Made by a program: the position numbers and the translations under genes. A stretch of 64,000 nt of DNA from Diphasiastrum complanatum (Eukaryota > Streptophyta > Lycopodiopsida > Lycopodiales > Lycopodiaceae). Below the pieces are notes generated by a model. It was not told where the DNA came from. It saw nothing but the letters and a program-made list of their open reading frames with translations, and did not search any database. The DNA is taken from the NCBI GenBank assembly GCA_029204225.1, contig MU832556.1:1-64000 (forward strand), given 5' to 3'. This document shows positions 52,019-63,199 of the stretch, in pieces; position 1 is the stretch's first letter, and each line of letters opens with the position of its first letter.

Positions 52019-55000
52019 CTAACTTGGCAAATCTAGTGTACATCTATCTACAATTCCAAGAGCATATCTTAACTTAAAAAATGGATCTTTGGACAATGGT
52101 TTGGTTAAGATATCAGCTATGCATTCGGATGATGGTACATGATGTAGTTGCACTTCCTTGGATTGTACCTTCTCCCTCACAAAGTGGTGAGCTATCTCAA
52201 TATGCTTTGTTCTAGCATGGAAGATAGGATTTGAAGCAATTTGTTGAGAAGCTTGATTGTCACAAAATATGTAAGGGATCTCCTCGGCCTCTAGCACATG
52301 TAGTTCCATCAAGAGTCTTCTTAGCCATAAGAGCTCTTTGGTTGTTGAAGTCAATGCCTTGTACTCGGCTTCACAAGAAGATAGTGAGATTGTATCTTGC
52401 TTTTTGGAAAGCCAAGATATCACTCCTCCACAAAGAAATGTTGCAAATGCACTAATGGACTTCCTATCCATCTTGTCACCTGCAAAATCTGAATCCGAGT
52501 AGGCTCTCAAGTGCAAGTTAGATCCTTCATAAAGTATACCAAAAAATCTAGTACTAGAAACATATCTAAGTACTCTCTTGGCACTTTTCCAATGATGAAT
52601 TAAAGGAGCTTGCATACTTTGACTCAACTTGCTTACACAAAAACTTAAGTCAGGTCTAGTGATGGTTAAATAGATTAGAGAGCCTATAAGCTTCCTAAAG
52701 AGAGTGATGTCCTCAAAGGATGCTTCATCACCTTCATTAATTGCTTTCACAACATGCTCCATAGGGGTGTCAATCCCCTTACAATCTTTCATACCAAATC
52801 TTTCAAGAATGGAAGTAGCATACTTAGATTGACTTATGAAAGTACAATTGCTACTTCTAGACACTTCTATCCCAAGTATAAACTTTAGGAAGCCTAGATC
52901 TACCATCTTGAACTCACTAGATAAGTCAACTTTTACTTTGCCTATGCCATCATCATCATTTCCTGTCATAATGATGTCATCAACATAAAGAACCAAAATG
53001 ATGATCTTTCCTTCATTACATTTGAAATATAAAGAAGGTTCATAAGCACTTAGTACAAAGCCAAGGGAATAGAGAAAATCATGCAACCTAGAGTACCAAG
53101 CTCTAGGTGCTTGCTTCAAGCCATATAGGCTCTTCCTTAAGTAGCACACCTTTTGCTCCTCACCAATCTTGATGAAGCCCTCGGGTTGCATCATGTAGAT
53201 TTCCTCTTCTAAGAAGCCATTCAAGAAGGCATTTGTCACATCCATTTGGTAGAGATCCCATTTGAACAAAGTAGCAATGCAAATGATTAATCTAATAGTT
53301 ACAAGCTTAGCTACAGGTGCAAATGTTTCTTCATAATCCAATCCTTTTATTTGAAGAAATCCCTTAGCAACAAGCCTAGCTTTGTATTTACTAATAGATC
53401 CATCTTGATTGTACTTAATTCTATAAATCCACTTACATGCAAGTGGTTTCTTTCCTCTTGGAAGATTTACAAGATTCCAAGTATGATTTTCTTCTAATGC
53501 ATCATACTCTACTTGCATTGCATCTCTCCAAACTTTAGATTTACATGCTTCTTCAAAAGATGATGGTTCTTCAATCAATGTAGCTAAAAAAGAGTAAGAG
53601 GTAGAAGATGTAGAGCCTTCCTTTTGCTTTCCCTTGTCCACATAGGTAAGCCTTGAGGGCTCGGCCTTGCTCCTTGATGATCTTCTTGGCCCCTTTTGAC
53701 TTGGATCCAAATCTCCATCCTCGGGTTTGTCATGATCCTCCTCGGGTTTGTCAAGATCCTCCTCGGATTTGTCAAGATCTTCAATGCACAATGGGTTAGA
53801 TCCATTTGACAAGCTCTTAGCAAATTGTGACTCATCAAAAAGTACATCCTTGCTTACCTTTACTTTCTTGGATGTAGGATCATATATCCTATATCCCTTG
53901 CTATTTTCTCCATAGCCAACAAAGATTCCTTTGAAGGAGGTAGCATCTTCTTTCCTTCTAGTCTCCAAAGGAATGTGTACATAACAAGTACATCCAAAGA
54001 TCTTAAAATATTTTACATTGGGTTTCTTATCAAACAAGGCTTGATAAGGTGAGATCCCATCTATAGCACTACTAGGAAGTCTATTACACAAATAATTAGC
54101 ACATGTTATGGCTTCTCCCCAAAATGAGATGGGAAGTGATGCATCAAGCCTCAAGGACTTTGCACACTCACATAGACTCCTATTTTTCCTCTCGGCCACC
54201 CCATTTTGTTGAGGGGTGTAGGAACAAGTGTATTGTAACTTAATACCATTGATCTCACAAAAGTCTTTCATTTTATTGGAGGTGTACTCTCCTCCATTAT
54301 CACATCTTAGTGCTTTGATAGAAGTACTAAGTTGTTTCTCTACTAGAGACTTGAACTTAATGAAAGCTTCATAAACAAGATTTTTCTTTGATAGTAACTC
54401 AATCCATGTGAATCTAGTACAATCATCTATAAAAGTTACATACATCAAGGCACCTCCATTACTTGCATGTGAAAAACTATGTACATCAGAATGTATGAGA
54501 TCCAAGGGAGAGAGAGATCTTGATGAAGATTTCTTGTAAGAAGATTTGTGTGACTTTGCAAGGCCACATGCCTCACACATTTTTCCACACTTCTTGAAAG
54601 CTCTTGGTAGGCCGAGAGCTAGTTCCTTGCTTGCCATTGACTCCATAGATTGAAGATTAGGATGGCCTAATCTCTTATGCCAAAGCTCCACTTGAGTTAG
54701 CTCCTCCCTAGCCAAGTTCACACTTTCACTTGCAACATTAGCATCCAACTTGAAAAGTCTACCTTGCTTAATGCCACTAGCTATGCACTTATCATTTTTC
54801 AAGATGGAACAAACTCCATTCTTGAAATGTACATCTAGTCCATTGTCCATTAATTGTCCTACACTAAGCAAGTTTCTTGAAATGGTAGGAACATACAAAA
54901 CATTATCTAGATCTATCCTTTTAGATGTGCCTAAACAAAGAGGTATAGATCCTATGCCATCTATCTTGCATGCTTGATCACTAGCAGTGTATATTGACTT

Positions 55001-55999
55001 CTTAGAGTCATTACAAGATAGAAGAGTAGAAAAATAATGCTTGTTAAAGGACATGTGGGAACTAGCCCCACTATCTATCCACCATGTGTCTTGACTTGAA
55101 GTTGGTGTAGATGCAACCATTAAGGATGTGTTGAATCCATCCTCATATTCTTCCTCTTGAGCAATGTTCCCTTGATCTCCTTTGGCTTGTTGATTCTTCT
55201 TCAAGTAGCATTCTGAGGCAAAGTGTCCTTTCTTTCCACAAAAGAAACACTTTAGTTTTGCCTTGTTCTTCACTTTGCCTTTGGAGGTAGATCCTCCATT
55301 CTTCATCTCGGCCTCCTTGCCTTGATTTTTCTTGAATGGATTTTGCTTTTTCTTGCCTTTAGATGTAAAGTTAGCTTTCTCCTCTCCTCCATTAAGTGAC
55401 ATGCTATCCATTCTTGTCTTGAGGTGTAGAAGCCTACTCTCCTCGGCCACAAGAACATTGTGCAACTTTTCAATGGATGGAAGAGAGTCTTGAATGGCAA
55501 ATGATTGGACTAAGTTGGTAAACTCATCACTTAGACCATTCAAAATGATTTGTACTAGTTCTTGATCTTGGATCTTCTCTCCTATTGCACTTAACTCCTT
55601 GTTAAGAGATTTGATCCTAAGAACATACTCTTGTCCACTCTCTCCACTTCCTTTCATGCTTTGGAAAACTTGATTTCTTAGCATGAGGATTCTTGAAGTA
55701 TTGTTGGATTCATAAATGCTCTTTAATGAATCCCAAGCCTCTTTGGATGAGGTACAAGAAGACACCTCTTTCAAGAGGTCATTGCATACATTTAACTTTA
55801 TGCAATGTAGAGCTAATCTTGCTCTCTTCTTGTATTTGGCTTGTTCTTGGGGAGTTTGAGGCTCTTCCTCTACTCCTTGAACTATGTCATATAGATCATG
55901 GATCACTAGGAGTGATTCCATTCTCACTTTCCAAATGGAATAATTTGTGGAAGTGAGTCTCTCACTTGGTTCCATCAAATATCCACCCATGGATGACAT
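52019..55999 (-). CDS. Copia-2 gag-pol polyprotein, 1,326 residues
   Basis: The full copia order sits in one open frame from ATG 55,999. Gag has LTSTNYSIWKVRMESLL (about residue 15) and the zinc knuckle CFFCGKKGHFASEC (about 250). The protease has WWIDSGASSHM (about 308). The integrase zinc region is HKRLGHPNLQSMES...CEACGLAKSH (about 440-490), and the core has LIHSDVHS, FIDDCTRFTWIEL, LRCDNGGEYTSNK and TPQQNGVAERKNRSL. A linker follows with DLDKSEEDLDKPEE-type acidic repeats (about 755-775). RT has KWIYRIKYNQDG, LDYEETFAPVAK and YVDD at 52,976-52,987 (about residue 1,005). RNase H has SDSDFAGDKMDRKS, SSCEAEYKAL and KHIEIAHHFVREKV. It is related to the Copia-1 polyprotein throughout but clearly a different lineage copy. 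The stop lies just before the purine tract. Confidence 0.97.
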   Translation of the reverse strand: MSSMGGYLMEPSERLTSTNYSIWKVRMESLLVIHDLYDIVQGVEEEPQTPQEQAKYKKRARLALHCIKLNVCNDLLKEVSSCTSSKEAWDSLKSIYESNNTSRILMLRNQVFQSMKGSGESGQEYVLRIKSLNKELSAIGEKIQDQELVQIILNGLSDEFTNLVQSFAIQDSLPSIEKLHNVLVAEESRLLHLKTRMDSMSLNGGEEKANFTSKGKKKQNPFKKNQGKEAEMKNGGSTSKGKVKNKAKLKCFFCGKKGHFASECYLKKNQQAKGDQGNIAQEEEYEDGFNTSLMVASTPTSSQDTWWIDSGASSHMSFNKHYFSTLLSCNDSKKSIYTASDQACKIDGIGSIPLCLGTSKRIDLDNVLYVPTISRNLLSVGQLMDNGLDVHFKNGVCSILKNDKCIASGIKQGRLFKLDANVASESVNLAREELTQVELWHKRLGHPNLQSMESMASKELALGLPRAFKKCGKMCEACGLAKSHKSSYKKSSSRSLSPLDLIHSDVHSFSHASNGGALMYVTFIDDCTRFTWIELLSKKNLVYEAFIKFKSLVEKQLSTSIKALRCDNGGEYTSNKMKDFCEINGIKLQYTCSYTPQQNGVAERKNRSLCECAKSLRLDASLPISFWGEAITCANYLCNRLPSSAIDGISPYQALFDKKPNVKYFKIFGCTCYVHIPLETRRKEDATSFKGIFVGYGENSKGYRIYDPTSKKVKVSKDVLFDESQFAKSLSNGSNPLCIEDLDKSEEDLDKPEEDHDKPEDGDLDPSQKGPRRSSRSKAEPSRLTYVDKGKQKEGSTSSTSYSFLATLIEEPSSFEEACKSKVWRDAMQVEYDALEENHTWNLVNLPRGKKPLACKWIYRIKYNQDGSISKYKARLVAKGFLQIKGLDYEETFAPVAKLVTIRLIICIATLFKWDLYQMDVTNAFLNGFLEEEIYMMQPEGFIKIGEEQKVCYLRKSLYGLKQAPRAWYSRLHDFLYSLGFVLSAYEPSLYFKCNEGKIIILVLYVDDIIMTGNDDDGIGKVKVDLSSEFKMVDLGFLKFILGIEVSRSSNCTFISQSKYATSILERFGMKDCKGIDTPMEHVVKAINEGDEASFEDITLFRKLIGSLIYLTITRPDLSFCVSKLSQSMQAPLIHHWKSAKRVLRYVSSTRFFGILYEGSNLHLRAYSDSDFAGDKMDRKSISAFATFLCGGVISWLSKKQDTISLSSCEAEYKALTSTTKELLWLRRLLMELHVLEAEEIPYIFCDNQASQQIASNPIFHARTKHIEIAHHFVREKVQSKEVQLHHVPSSECIADILTKPLSKDPFFKLRYALGIVDRCTLDLPS

Positions 56000-56420
56000 T
56001 TTAGAATGAATGCTCTTTTAAAAATCACAAAGATTTTTGAATTTTAAAAGATCTATGAAGTGGCCTAAAGCTTACTAGAATGCCTATAGGCTTGTCTCTA
56101 TCAAACTAACACACAAGCTTGAATGATACTCAAAGATCTTACCAAAAATTTCTAGCTTTCACTCTCACAAAAAAAAATTGCTTTACACTTTTCTTAGAGA
56201 TTTCACTTCAACTAAGGATCTGAACAAATCAGCCTCTTAGATCTGATCTTAGACTCTAAAAAGAAATTCTTCAATGATCCAAAACACTATTTGGTCATAG
56301 GCATTAGTTAGAATGAATCTAGATCAATACTATGCTTCAAAAAGCACCAAAAATGAACTAGTATTGTGATTTTGGGACCAAAAAACACAAAGTAACTTGA
56401 ATTGAAAGTTGATGTACGGT

Positions 56421-56434
56421 TTCACACGTGTGAA
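56421..56434 (-). promoter_or_regulatory. TTCACACGTGTGAA palindrome in the Copia-2 leader
   Basis: A perfect 14-bp palindrome with a CACGTG core between the LTR and the gag start. It is an additional copy to the three in each LTR. Confidence 0.6.
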
Positions 56435-56583
56435 AAGTACATACACAGCCTCCAAGTCGTTTTGATCCAAATGATTACAAGCTATCACTCTAGAAGAACT
56501 CGCCCTCACTAGTATTGGCCAAAAAACAAATTTTGCCAATGATCTTTACAAGATTTATGATTCAATGATCACTCTCTTACTTA

Positions 56584-56595
56584 GCTCTGATACCA
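56584..56595 (-). other. Primer binding site of Copia-2
   Basis: On the - strand TGGTATCAGAGC directly abuts the 5' LTR end at 56,596. Confidence 0.93.
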
Positions 56596-57457
56596 TGATA
56601 AATTTTACAGTTTTTAGGACAATAATGATTGTACTTTACAATCATAGAGAGTTATTGGTTGCTTAATCAATGAATCTATCAAGTTCTACACATTAGATCT
56701 TGATCTAGATTCACTACACTTGGATTTAAGCAAGAGCAATGGATCAACACATCATTTTTTAGTGAGAGCGGCTTCACACGTGTGGAGTACTGTCCACTGT
56801 ACGGCCTGCACCTGAAACAACAAGTACAATGATACTAGATAGCAATCATGCATAAAAATCACAAGACAAATGACTAGAAATCTCACAAAAGTGTAGAGTG
56901 CAAAAGTCTCATCAATTTTCTTAGCAAAATGATGATCCTTTTATGGATCAAGTACATCCATGAGTCTGGTACAGTCCAGCAGGCCTTCACACGTGTGAAG
57001 AGTGCCACATCACTCATATCTATCCATTTGATCCATCCTTGATCCTTATCCAATAGTTGACCTTCTAGAATATGACTAAAATCCAAAAAGCTAGTCTCCT
57101 AGAATATAGGAATATTCCCTACAAAATAGGATCTAAGGAAAATGGTCAACTCTTATCTTCTAGTACTCTATACACACATGTGAACATCCACTTGCCATGT
57201 GGGAGCATTTACTCATGCACATGCAAGGAAAAGCTAATTTGTAGGTGACTAGTCAACTTGACTAAAAACTAGTCATTTCATGTTCACACTAACTAGAATG
57301 ATACAAAATCAATTTGGATATATACAAACATGAAAAGTACATCCTTTCACACATGGGAACATGCTCCACACGTGTGAAATCATATCATCAACATATTCTA
57401 ATGTTTGATCAATATTTACATGAACCAATGTCAAGTGAGAAGTGACAATTTTCAACA
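56596..57457 (-). repeat. 5' LTR of Copia-2
   Basis: The 862-bp copy shows no difference from 51,144-52,005 that I can see. It is followed by the target duplicate CTGTT and then the rest of the Copia-3 protease. Confidence 0.95.
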
Positions 57458-60144
57458 CTGTTGAGGGCTACACTGTTACTTTCTCATCTGAGCAGTGTAC
57501 AATACTCGAGGAAGATACTGCTTTGACTACATGCACTAGAGTCAAAAATCTTTACGCACTCTCTAATTCAGTTGCATTAGCTAGTATCTCTAATGAAAAT
57601 GTAAATGACAGTTCTGTTCTGTGGCATAATCGATTTGTTCACGTGAATACAAGATCACTTTCTTATATGCATTGTAATAATTTAGCTGATGGTTTGAATT
57701 TCCAGTCTTCATTAGATAGGAAATCTTTCTTTTGTACATCATGCATCTATGTGAAGTACTCTAGAATCCAAAATCACACTCCATCAAAACAAAGCATGTA
57801 TTAGATTTTGTACATAGTGATCTCTGTGGTCCAATGCCAACTCCGTCATTAGGAGATGCAATCTATTTTATCACTTTCATAGATCTACTCTAGATGGTCT
57901 ACAGCCATGTTCATTATGCACAAACTTTGAAGCCTTTGAATGCTTCAAGAGATTCAAGACCGTGACTAAAACTTCTTGTGCGATCCACTATTCTCAGCTT
58001 GAGCATGACGCTTCTGTTGTTGCTATTGCACTTGATTCTTGCCCTTGGAATAGTCTTTCTTCTTGGTGTACAAGGCCATTGATTTGTCATTGGATAGGCC
58101 ACTGGTCTTTCTCCCCATTTCTTCTTGAAGAAGATGACCGATCACCTTTTGAAGAGTGAGGCCAGGTTGTGTGGAGATCATCACCACAAAGTGTTCATAC
58201 GACTTTGGAAGAGAAGAAAGCAATGTCATAACGACATCATCTTGAATAGCACATTCTACTGATTTAATAAAGATTTGAAGTTGTTGATGTGAGAAGGGAT
58301 GGCAGTAGAATCAGACATGCTAAGAGTAAAGAACTTTATTCTAAGATATAATCTAGTGGTTACATCATGAGTCTCATAGAGATTTGATAACAAATCTAAT
58401 GCATCCTTAGAGGTTTTGCATGTGGTAACATGGGATATTTGGGAGTCGGCCAGATTGAGTGTGATACATGCTAAGGCCTTTTGATCTTTGATCTTCCATG
58501 CCTTTGCTTGATCACCATCTTTTGGTTTCAGGTCAGCACCCTACTACATCCCAAAGATCTCTATCTATCAGCATCATCCAGGGTTTTAACTTCCAGATGT
58601 AGAAGTTAGATCCATTGAACTTTCATCAGAAGAACCACAGACCCTAGCCGAAGCAATTAACTCCAAGGATGTTATGAAGTGGCAAGAAGCTATGGAAAGC
58701 GAGTACAACTCACTTTTGATGAACGAGACCTGGACACTGGTCGACTTCCTCGCTCACAAGAGAGTTATCGACAACAAGTGGAAATTTTTAGTCTTGTCAT
58801 CAAGATGTAGTCAATCAGGACTCTGATTGCATTAGCAGCCGCAAAAGACCTCGAAATGCACCAAATGGATGTCAAGATAACATTTCTCAATGGCAACATT
58901 GAAGAGGAGCTCTATACCTTCCAACCGGAAGGATTCGAAGTCAAAGGCTAACAGCACAAAGTGTGCAAGCTGCATAAAGCAATCTATGGTATGAAACAGG
59001 CCGCAAGAGCATGGTTCGATAGAATCAACTCTTATCTCATTCAATTGAGATTTGCAAACAATTCAGCTGACTGTAATGTTTATTCGAAGCATATAGGCAC
59101 CAATTCAGTTCACGTAACTCTTTACGTAGATGATGCGTTTATCTTGTCTAACAACACTTCTCTTCTGCACACTACTAAGAGTAATCTGTCAAAGGAATTT
59201 GACATGACTGATTTAGGAGCTGTCCATTCTTTGCTAGGAATTTACATTACTAGAAATAGACTTCAGAAGAAGATCTATCTTAGCTAGCAGGCATATCTAA
59301 AAGGCATTTTAGAAAAATTTCATATGTTTGATTGCAAACCAATTGATATTCCAATGGATCCAAGTATAGTATTGACTAAACCTACTTGTGCTGATCTGAT
59401 AGTGAAGTACTCGACATAGCGAAGTACCTTTATCATTCACTCATAGGATCTTTGATGTATGCAATGTTGTGTACTAGACTAGATTTAGAATACACTGTTA
59501 GCACGTTAAGTCAATTCATGTCTAATCCTAGGATCTCTCATTGGAAAGCATTAAAGAGAGTGATGAGATATATTTAGAGAAGTTTAGATCACATTTTATG
59601 CTATGATGGAAATGCTATCGACCCACTCCTGCGAGGCTACTCCAACTCAGATTTGGGAGGAACAGTCTCTACTAGAAAATCTACCTCCGGGTTCTATTTC
59701 TATCTGGCAAGGGGACCGATTTTGTGGACCTCAAGAAAGCAGAAATTAGTCACGCTTTCCTTGATAGAAGCGAAGTATATCGCACCATGTCAAGCTTCAA
59801 AAGAAGTTGTATGGACTAGGTTATTACTTCACGACTTACATCACACTCAGTTCAATGCTACACACTCAGTTCAATGCTATTACCTTTTTGTGTGACAACT
59901 TGACCTGTATTTCATTGTCACTGAATCCCAAATTTCATGGCAAATCCAAAAACATAGAAATCCAGTATCATTTCATTCGGGAGAAAGTTTTCTTAAGGCA
60001 AGTGATCCTTCAATACTGCTCCACAACACAAAATGTTCGCAGACATCTTCACCAAATCACTTTCCAGGATCAAGCATCAGAAGTTCTTCGACATGTTGAA
60101 CATGACGAAGATACCAAGGCACCAACCATGACCTTAAGGGGGAT
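57458..60144 (+). pseudogene. Copia-3 pol remnants: protease end, integrase start, RT, RNase H
   Basis: After Copia-2 the frame resumes with VEGYTVTFSSEQCTIL and the pre-integrase zinc region LWHNRFVHVNTRSLSYMH...CTSC (about 57,615-57,750). The integrase starts at DFVHSDLCGPMPTPSLGD (about 57,805) and is lost near 57,960, where an inverted gag copy intervenes. RT picks up at about 58,650 (MKWQEAMESEYNSLLMNETW), with LHKAIYGMKQAARAWFD and LYVDDAFILSN (YVDD 59,123-59,134). RNase H follows at 59,650-60,000 (TRKSTSGFYFYL, SLIEAKYIAPCQASKE). Stops and frame changes are frequent. The end (EDTKAPTMTLRGIVGN) runs through the purine tract into the LTR start. Confidence 0.85.
57985..58616 (-). repeat. 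Inverted copy of the Copia-3 gag inside its own pol
   Basis: The - strand here matches the + strand at about 50,040-50,690: VVMISTQPGLTLQKVIGHLL and KSMALYTKKKDYSKGKNQVQ against VVMISTQPDLTL and KSMALYTKKKDYSKGKNQVQ. The copy ends near the gag start (CTTCTACATCTGGAAGTTAA, - strand). It replaces most of the integrase core. The inverted copy lacks the stop present at 50,547. Confidence 0.8.
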
Positions 60145-60760
60145 TGTTGGAAATTAAGTCCATAGTTGTCTCCTGGGTGAATGACTAATTTCTATTTCAA
60201 GATTCTTCTTGCATGTTTATTTATCATTAATCTAGGGTCAGGTGAAACCAACTTTGGTTCTACGTCTGCTCATCTGATACATGTAGGAATCATAACTTAG
60301 ACAACCAAATTTTTTGAAGAACGTCTACAAGGACTTTCGGTTGATCTTCAACAAAGAGTAACCAATCCTATCATATTTCAAGTCCAAATGTTAAGTTCAA
60401 TAATTTGAAGATCATTGAAGACTTGGCCATCTTCAAGAACTTTCACAAATTAGCATTTAGAACAACTCTACAGCGACGCTTTTTTCGAAATGCGACACTT
60501 CAGCATAGATCAATAATTCAGCTATTTTCAACAGTCACAACTTTTTGCATTTTCCCGAAATGCGACAGTGTCGGATTTTCGTCTCAATCGGAGCTACAGT
60601 TAAAAAGTTATACTATTTTCAATGAACTACAAACGATAATGTACATAGAATGGTTAAGCATCGAAAATAGTGCGGGCAGAAATGAAAAAAAATTTGGGCA
60701 GAAAATGAATTATTTTGGTAATTTACATTAATAAACTTTGTCAATCTACATGGCATTCCT
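60145..60760 (+). repeat. 3' LTR remnant of Copia-3
   Basis: TGTTGGAAATTAAG at 60,145 follows the purine tract AAGGGGGA. Two CGAAATGCGACA motifs (about 60,488 and 60,547) match the 5' LTR region at 48,966. The far end is not visible and may be lost where the next retroelement begins. Confidence 0.55.
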
Positions 60761-60876
60761 TAAAGGGTCTTTTTTGGATTCAAAATTCCTCTAATGCATG
60801 ACCCAATCCAACAAGTTGTCGAGATTGGCCTTGAAGATTTGCCTATGGATATTCTTCTTCAAAGATATCTTCTCCT

Positions 60877-62150
60877 TCAAAACCTTATGGAACCTGTGCT
60901 CGACGGAGATACAACCATAGGAGCTACTCTAATGATTTCTGGTGTCTGAATTGTTTGATCTGCTTGTTGGCCTTGCTGGAATGCTGGTATTGAATCAAAA
61001 GTATCAAATATTTTATGGAATTGATCGAATCCCATTTCGGGGGATCTTGGTCCAAAGGGTCCTAGGCTCAAAGGCATCATAAAATGTTCATTTACCTGTA
61101 AGAGATCAAAATTATCGATCAAATCCATAAATTGTTGGGTATTTGGTGACATAGTTGGTAGATTGTGGGGGTGAGGCGGCTTGGGTAACTGTGATTGGAA
61201 TGGTAGATCCAATTGTCACAGATGGCCCTTGTGAGGAATGAGAGGCGAGGGTGGTTGAAGTGGCTGGGGATTCGAGTAGTGCAAACGAGTAGTAGCAGAG
61301 GGTATGGGTGCAGCTGACGGTGGTAGATGAGTTCGACGTCGAGACACGGGAGGCGAGGTGGATGCAGCAATCTCGTTGCGTAGTTTTACAACTCTGAGAT
61401 GAGGATACTTGGTAGGATGATTCTGCTGGTGATACTTCATAGGTGGCTAGCACAGAATCAGCATGATATCTGTGGACTTTATTGACTATGACCAATGAGG
61501 ATATAAGAGAGCCTGCAACAAACTGTTGTTTGGTATTACTCTTGATCACTCTCTTCAGCTCCCCGAAGATCATCTTGAACCAATTATAAGGTTGGACGGT
61601 CCCTTATCTAACTCGTAGTTAGATTTGACCAAGTGATGGAGGATATGGGAAGAGATCCTTTCCTTGAGGTCCCCAACCATCAGGAAGTTGTTCAAAAGTT
61701 GTGCGGTAGCATAGAGGGTGAGATCTCTGATGGCTTCTAACAAGTAACCATCATTCGTGTGGTACTGATTGATGGTAGAATCAACAAATGGCTTAATTAT
61801 AGATTTGGCTTGTTTATGAGATGGGGTTGGTCGAGACCCAAAAATGATACCTATAGTAGCAAGGGTGGCCTCAGTGACCCGCACCTTGTGCATGACTCCC
61901 TGAAAGGTGATGTAAAATTTAGCCTTGGCTTCATTCTAGGTACTAAACCTCATGCTTATAAACTCCATATATATTTTGTATGAGAAGGCACGCTCATGGA
62001 TCTCCATTGTCATGAGCAAAGGCTCGGCAGGGTTCATCCATATTCTACCGCCTTGCTTGTGCTAGGAAGCGACATGATGTCCGTTGAGGTCAGAACATCA
62101 CGTAGAACAATTGAATAGGGCGAGACACTAGTATTACTGGAAGACATGAT
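60877..62150 (-). pseudogene. Unrecognised protein gene, probably a retroelement ORF, with frame change and stop
   Basis: Reading on the - strand from ATG about 62,147 (MSSSNTSVSPYSIVL), a frame change occurs near 62,050 and a stop at about 61,940. The frame then continues through EAKAKFYITFQGVMHKVRV, LTLYATAQLLNNFLMVGDL, ISSHILHHLVKSNYELDKGP and FKMIFGELKRVIKSNTKQQF. It ends in a Ser/Thr/Pro-rich tail (61,112-61,400) that overlaps another frame to 60,877. The helical middle with a hydrophilic tail loosely recalls the ORF1-like proteins of Athila-type plant elements. I do not recognise a definite domain, and it could instead be a decayed host gene. Confidence 0.35.
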
Positions 62151-63199
62151 TTCAAAGAGTTAAAAACTAAAAATAGAAAGCTTGAAAGTATATCATAAGG
62201 CTTTGAAAATATTTTAGAAAAGTTTGATCACAGAAAAATTTCACAAGAGTTTCGCTAGCACAAGTGAGAAATGAAATTGAAATCAGCCCTTTTATAGGCT
62301 AATTCTGAGGGTCTATTAGACAAAGTACCAGTTTGGCTGATTAGTTATGGATAAAAATTTGCAAGCATGTGCAGTATTGTAAAAATAGCTTCCAGAATTC
62401 TCAACGAAGGTTCTTGGCCAATGGTGTAGCTCGGTGAAGGTTCTGGAGGTCTCTGGCGAGGGTTCAGCTCTCGCCTAAGTGCACCCTTCGCCTAGGTGTT
62501 GTATTTAATAAAAAAATTTAAGATCCAGACCTATATCCAATCTAATTTTGAATCCATTTGTCAGGTCGGCGAAGGTTCATAATGAGTGTAGCATGCTCGA
62601 TGAAGGTTCCTAAAGTGGAATATCTTTGAACTCTCACCTAGCTTCAAAACAGGTCCTTACTATGCAAACCAACCTTTTTCCAACTCAATATAGGTAAATC
62701 TGAATTGGATGTATGATATGGCAACTCGGTGAAGGTCTATATGGCTGTTTTTTCAAGATCTGACCAAAAGGTGATTTTTTAAGTCATTTCCCATCAAAAT
62801 TTAATTCCTGAAAATATCTTCCTTCATTTTTTTTAATTTGATGACTTTCTTGACTTTTGCTCATCATTCTTTTTCTTATCTCTTTTCATTTTTCATTTTT
62901 TTTTGTCTCTTTCAAAAAACGAATCAACAAGTAGTGAAAAACAACAAAAGTAAAAATGAGTATATCTTTGATCACGCTGGTAGTTTTGTCTACCAAAACT
63001 TGCGTACTCAACTGCCATTCATTGGGGTGTCAAATCGTCTACCATCCAGGTGCTTAATAAGATCAGTGACATTCGAATTACAATGATAGAATCTTGTCAC
63101 TTTTGGCACTACATCAAGTATCGAGGGTATTGTATGCTCGATTACTGATGTAGGAATTTATTTTAGATCATGTATGTCTAAGCAAAACAATCATGATAA
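62151..63199. other. Non-coding; irregular GGTGAAGGTTC-type repeats at 62.4-62.75 kb
   Basis: Variants of CTCGGTGAAGGTTCT occur near 62,403, 62,430, 62,455, 62,567, 62,598 and 62,730. They lie upstream, on the - strand, of the reading frame at 62,147, perhaps in an LTR or leader. No gene is recognised in this stretch. Confidence 0.4.

Larger units (their letters stand above)
51144..57457 (-). mobile_element. Copia-2: complete, recently inserted Ty1/copia retrotransposon
   Basis: Two LTRs of 862 bp, identical by eye, enclose an intact 1,326-codon gag-pol. On the - strand the LTRs start TGTTGAAAATTGTCAC and end AATTTATCA. The target duplication CTGTT is perfect (51,139-51,143 and 57,458-57,462). 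The primer site (56,584-56,595) and a purine tract AAGTGAGGAGGAG (52,006-52,018) are in place. It interrupts the protease of Copia-3. Identical LTRs imply very recent insertion. Confidence 0.97.
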
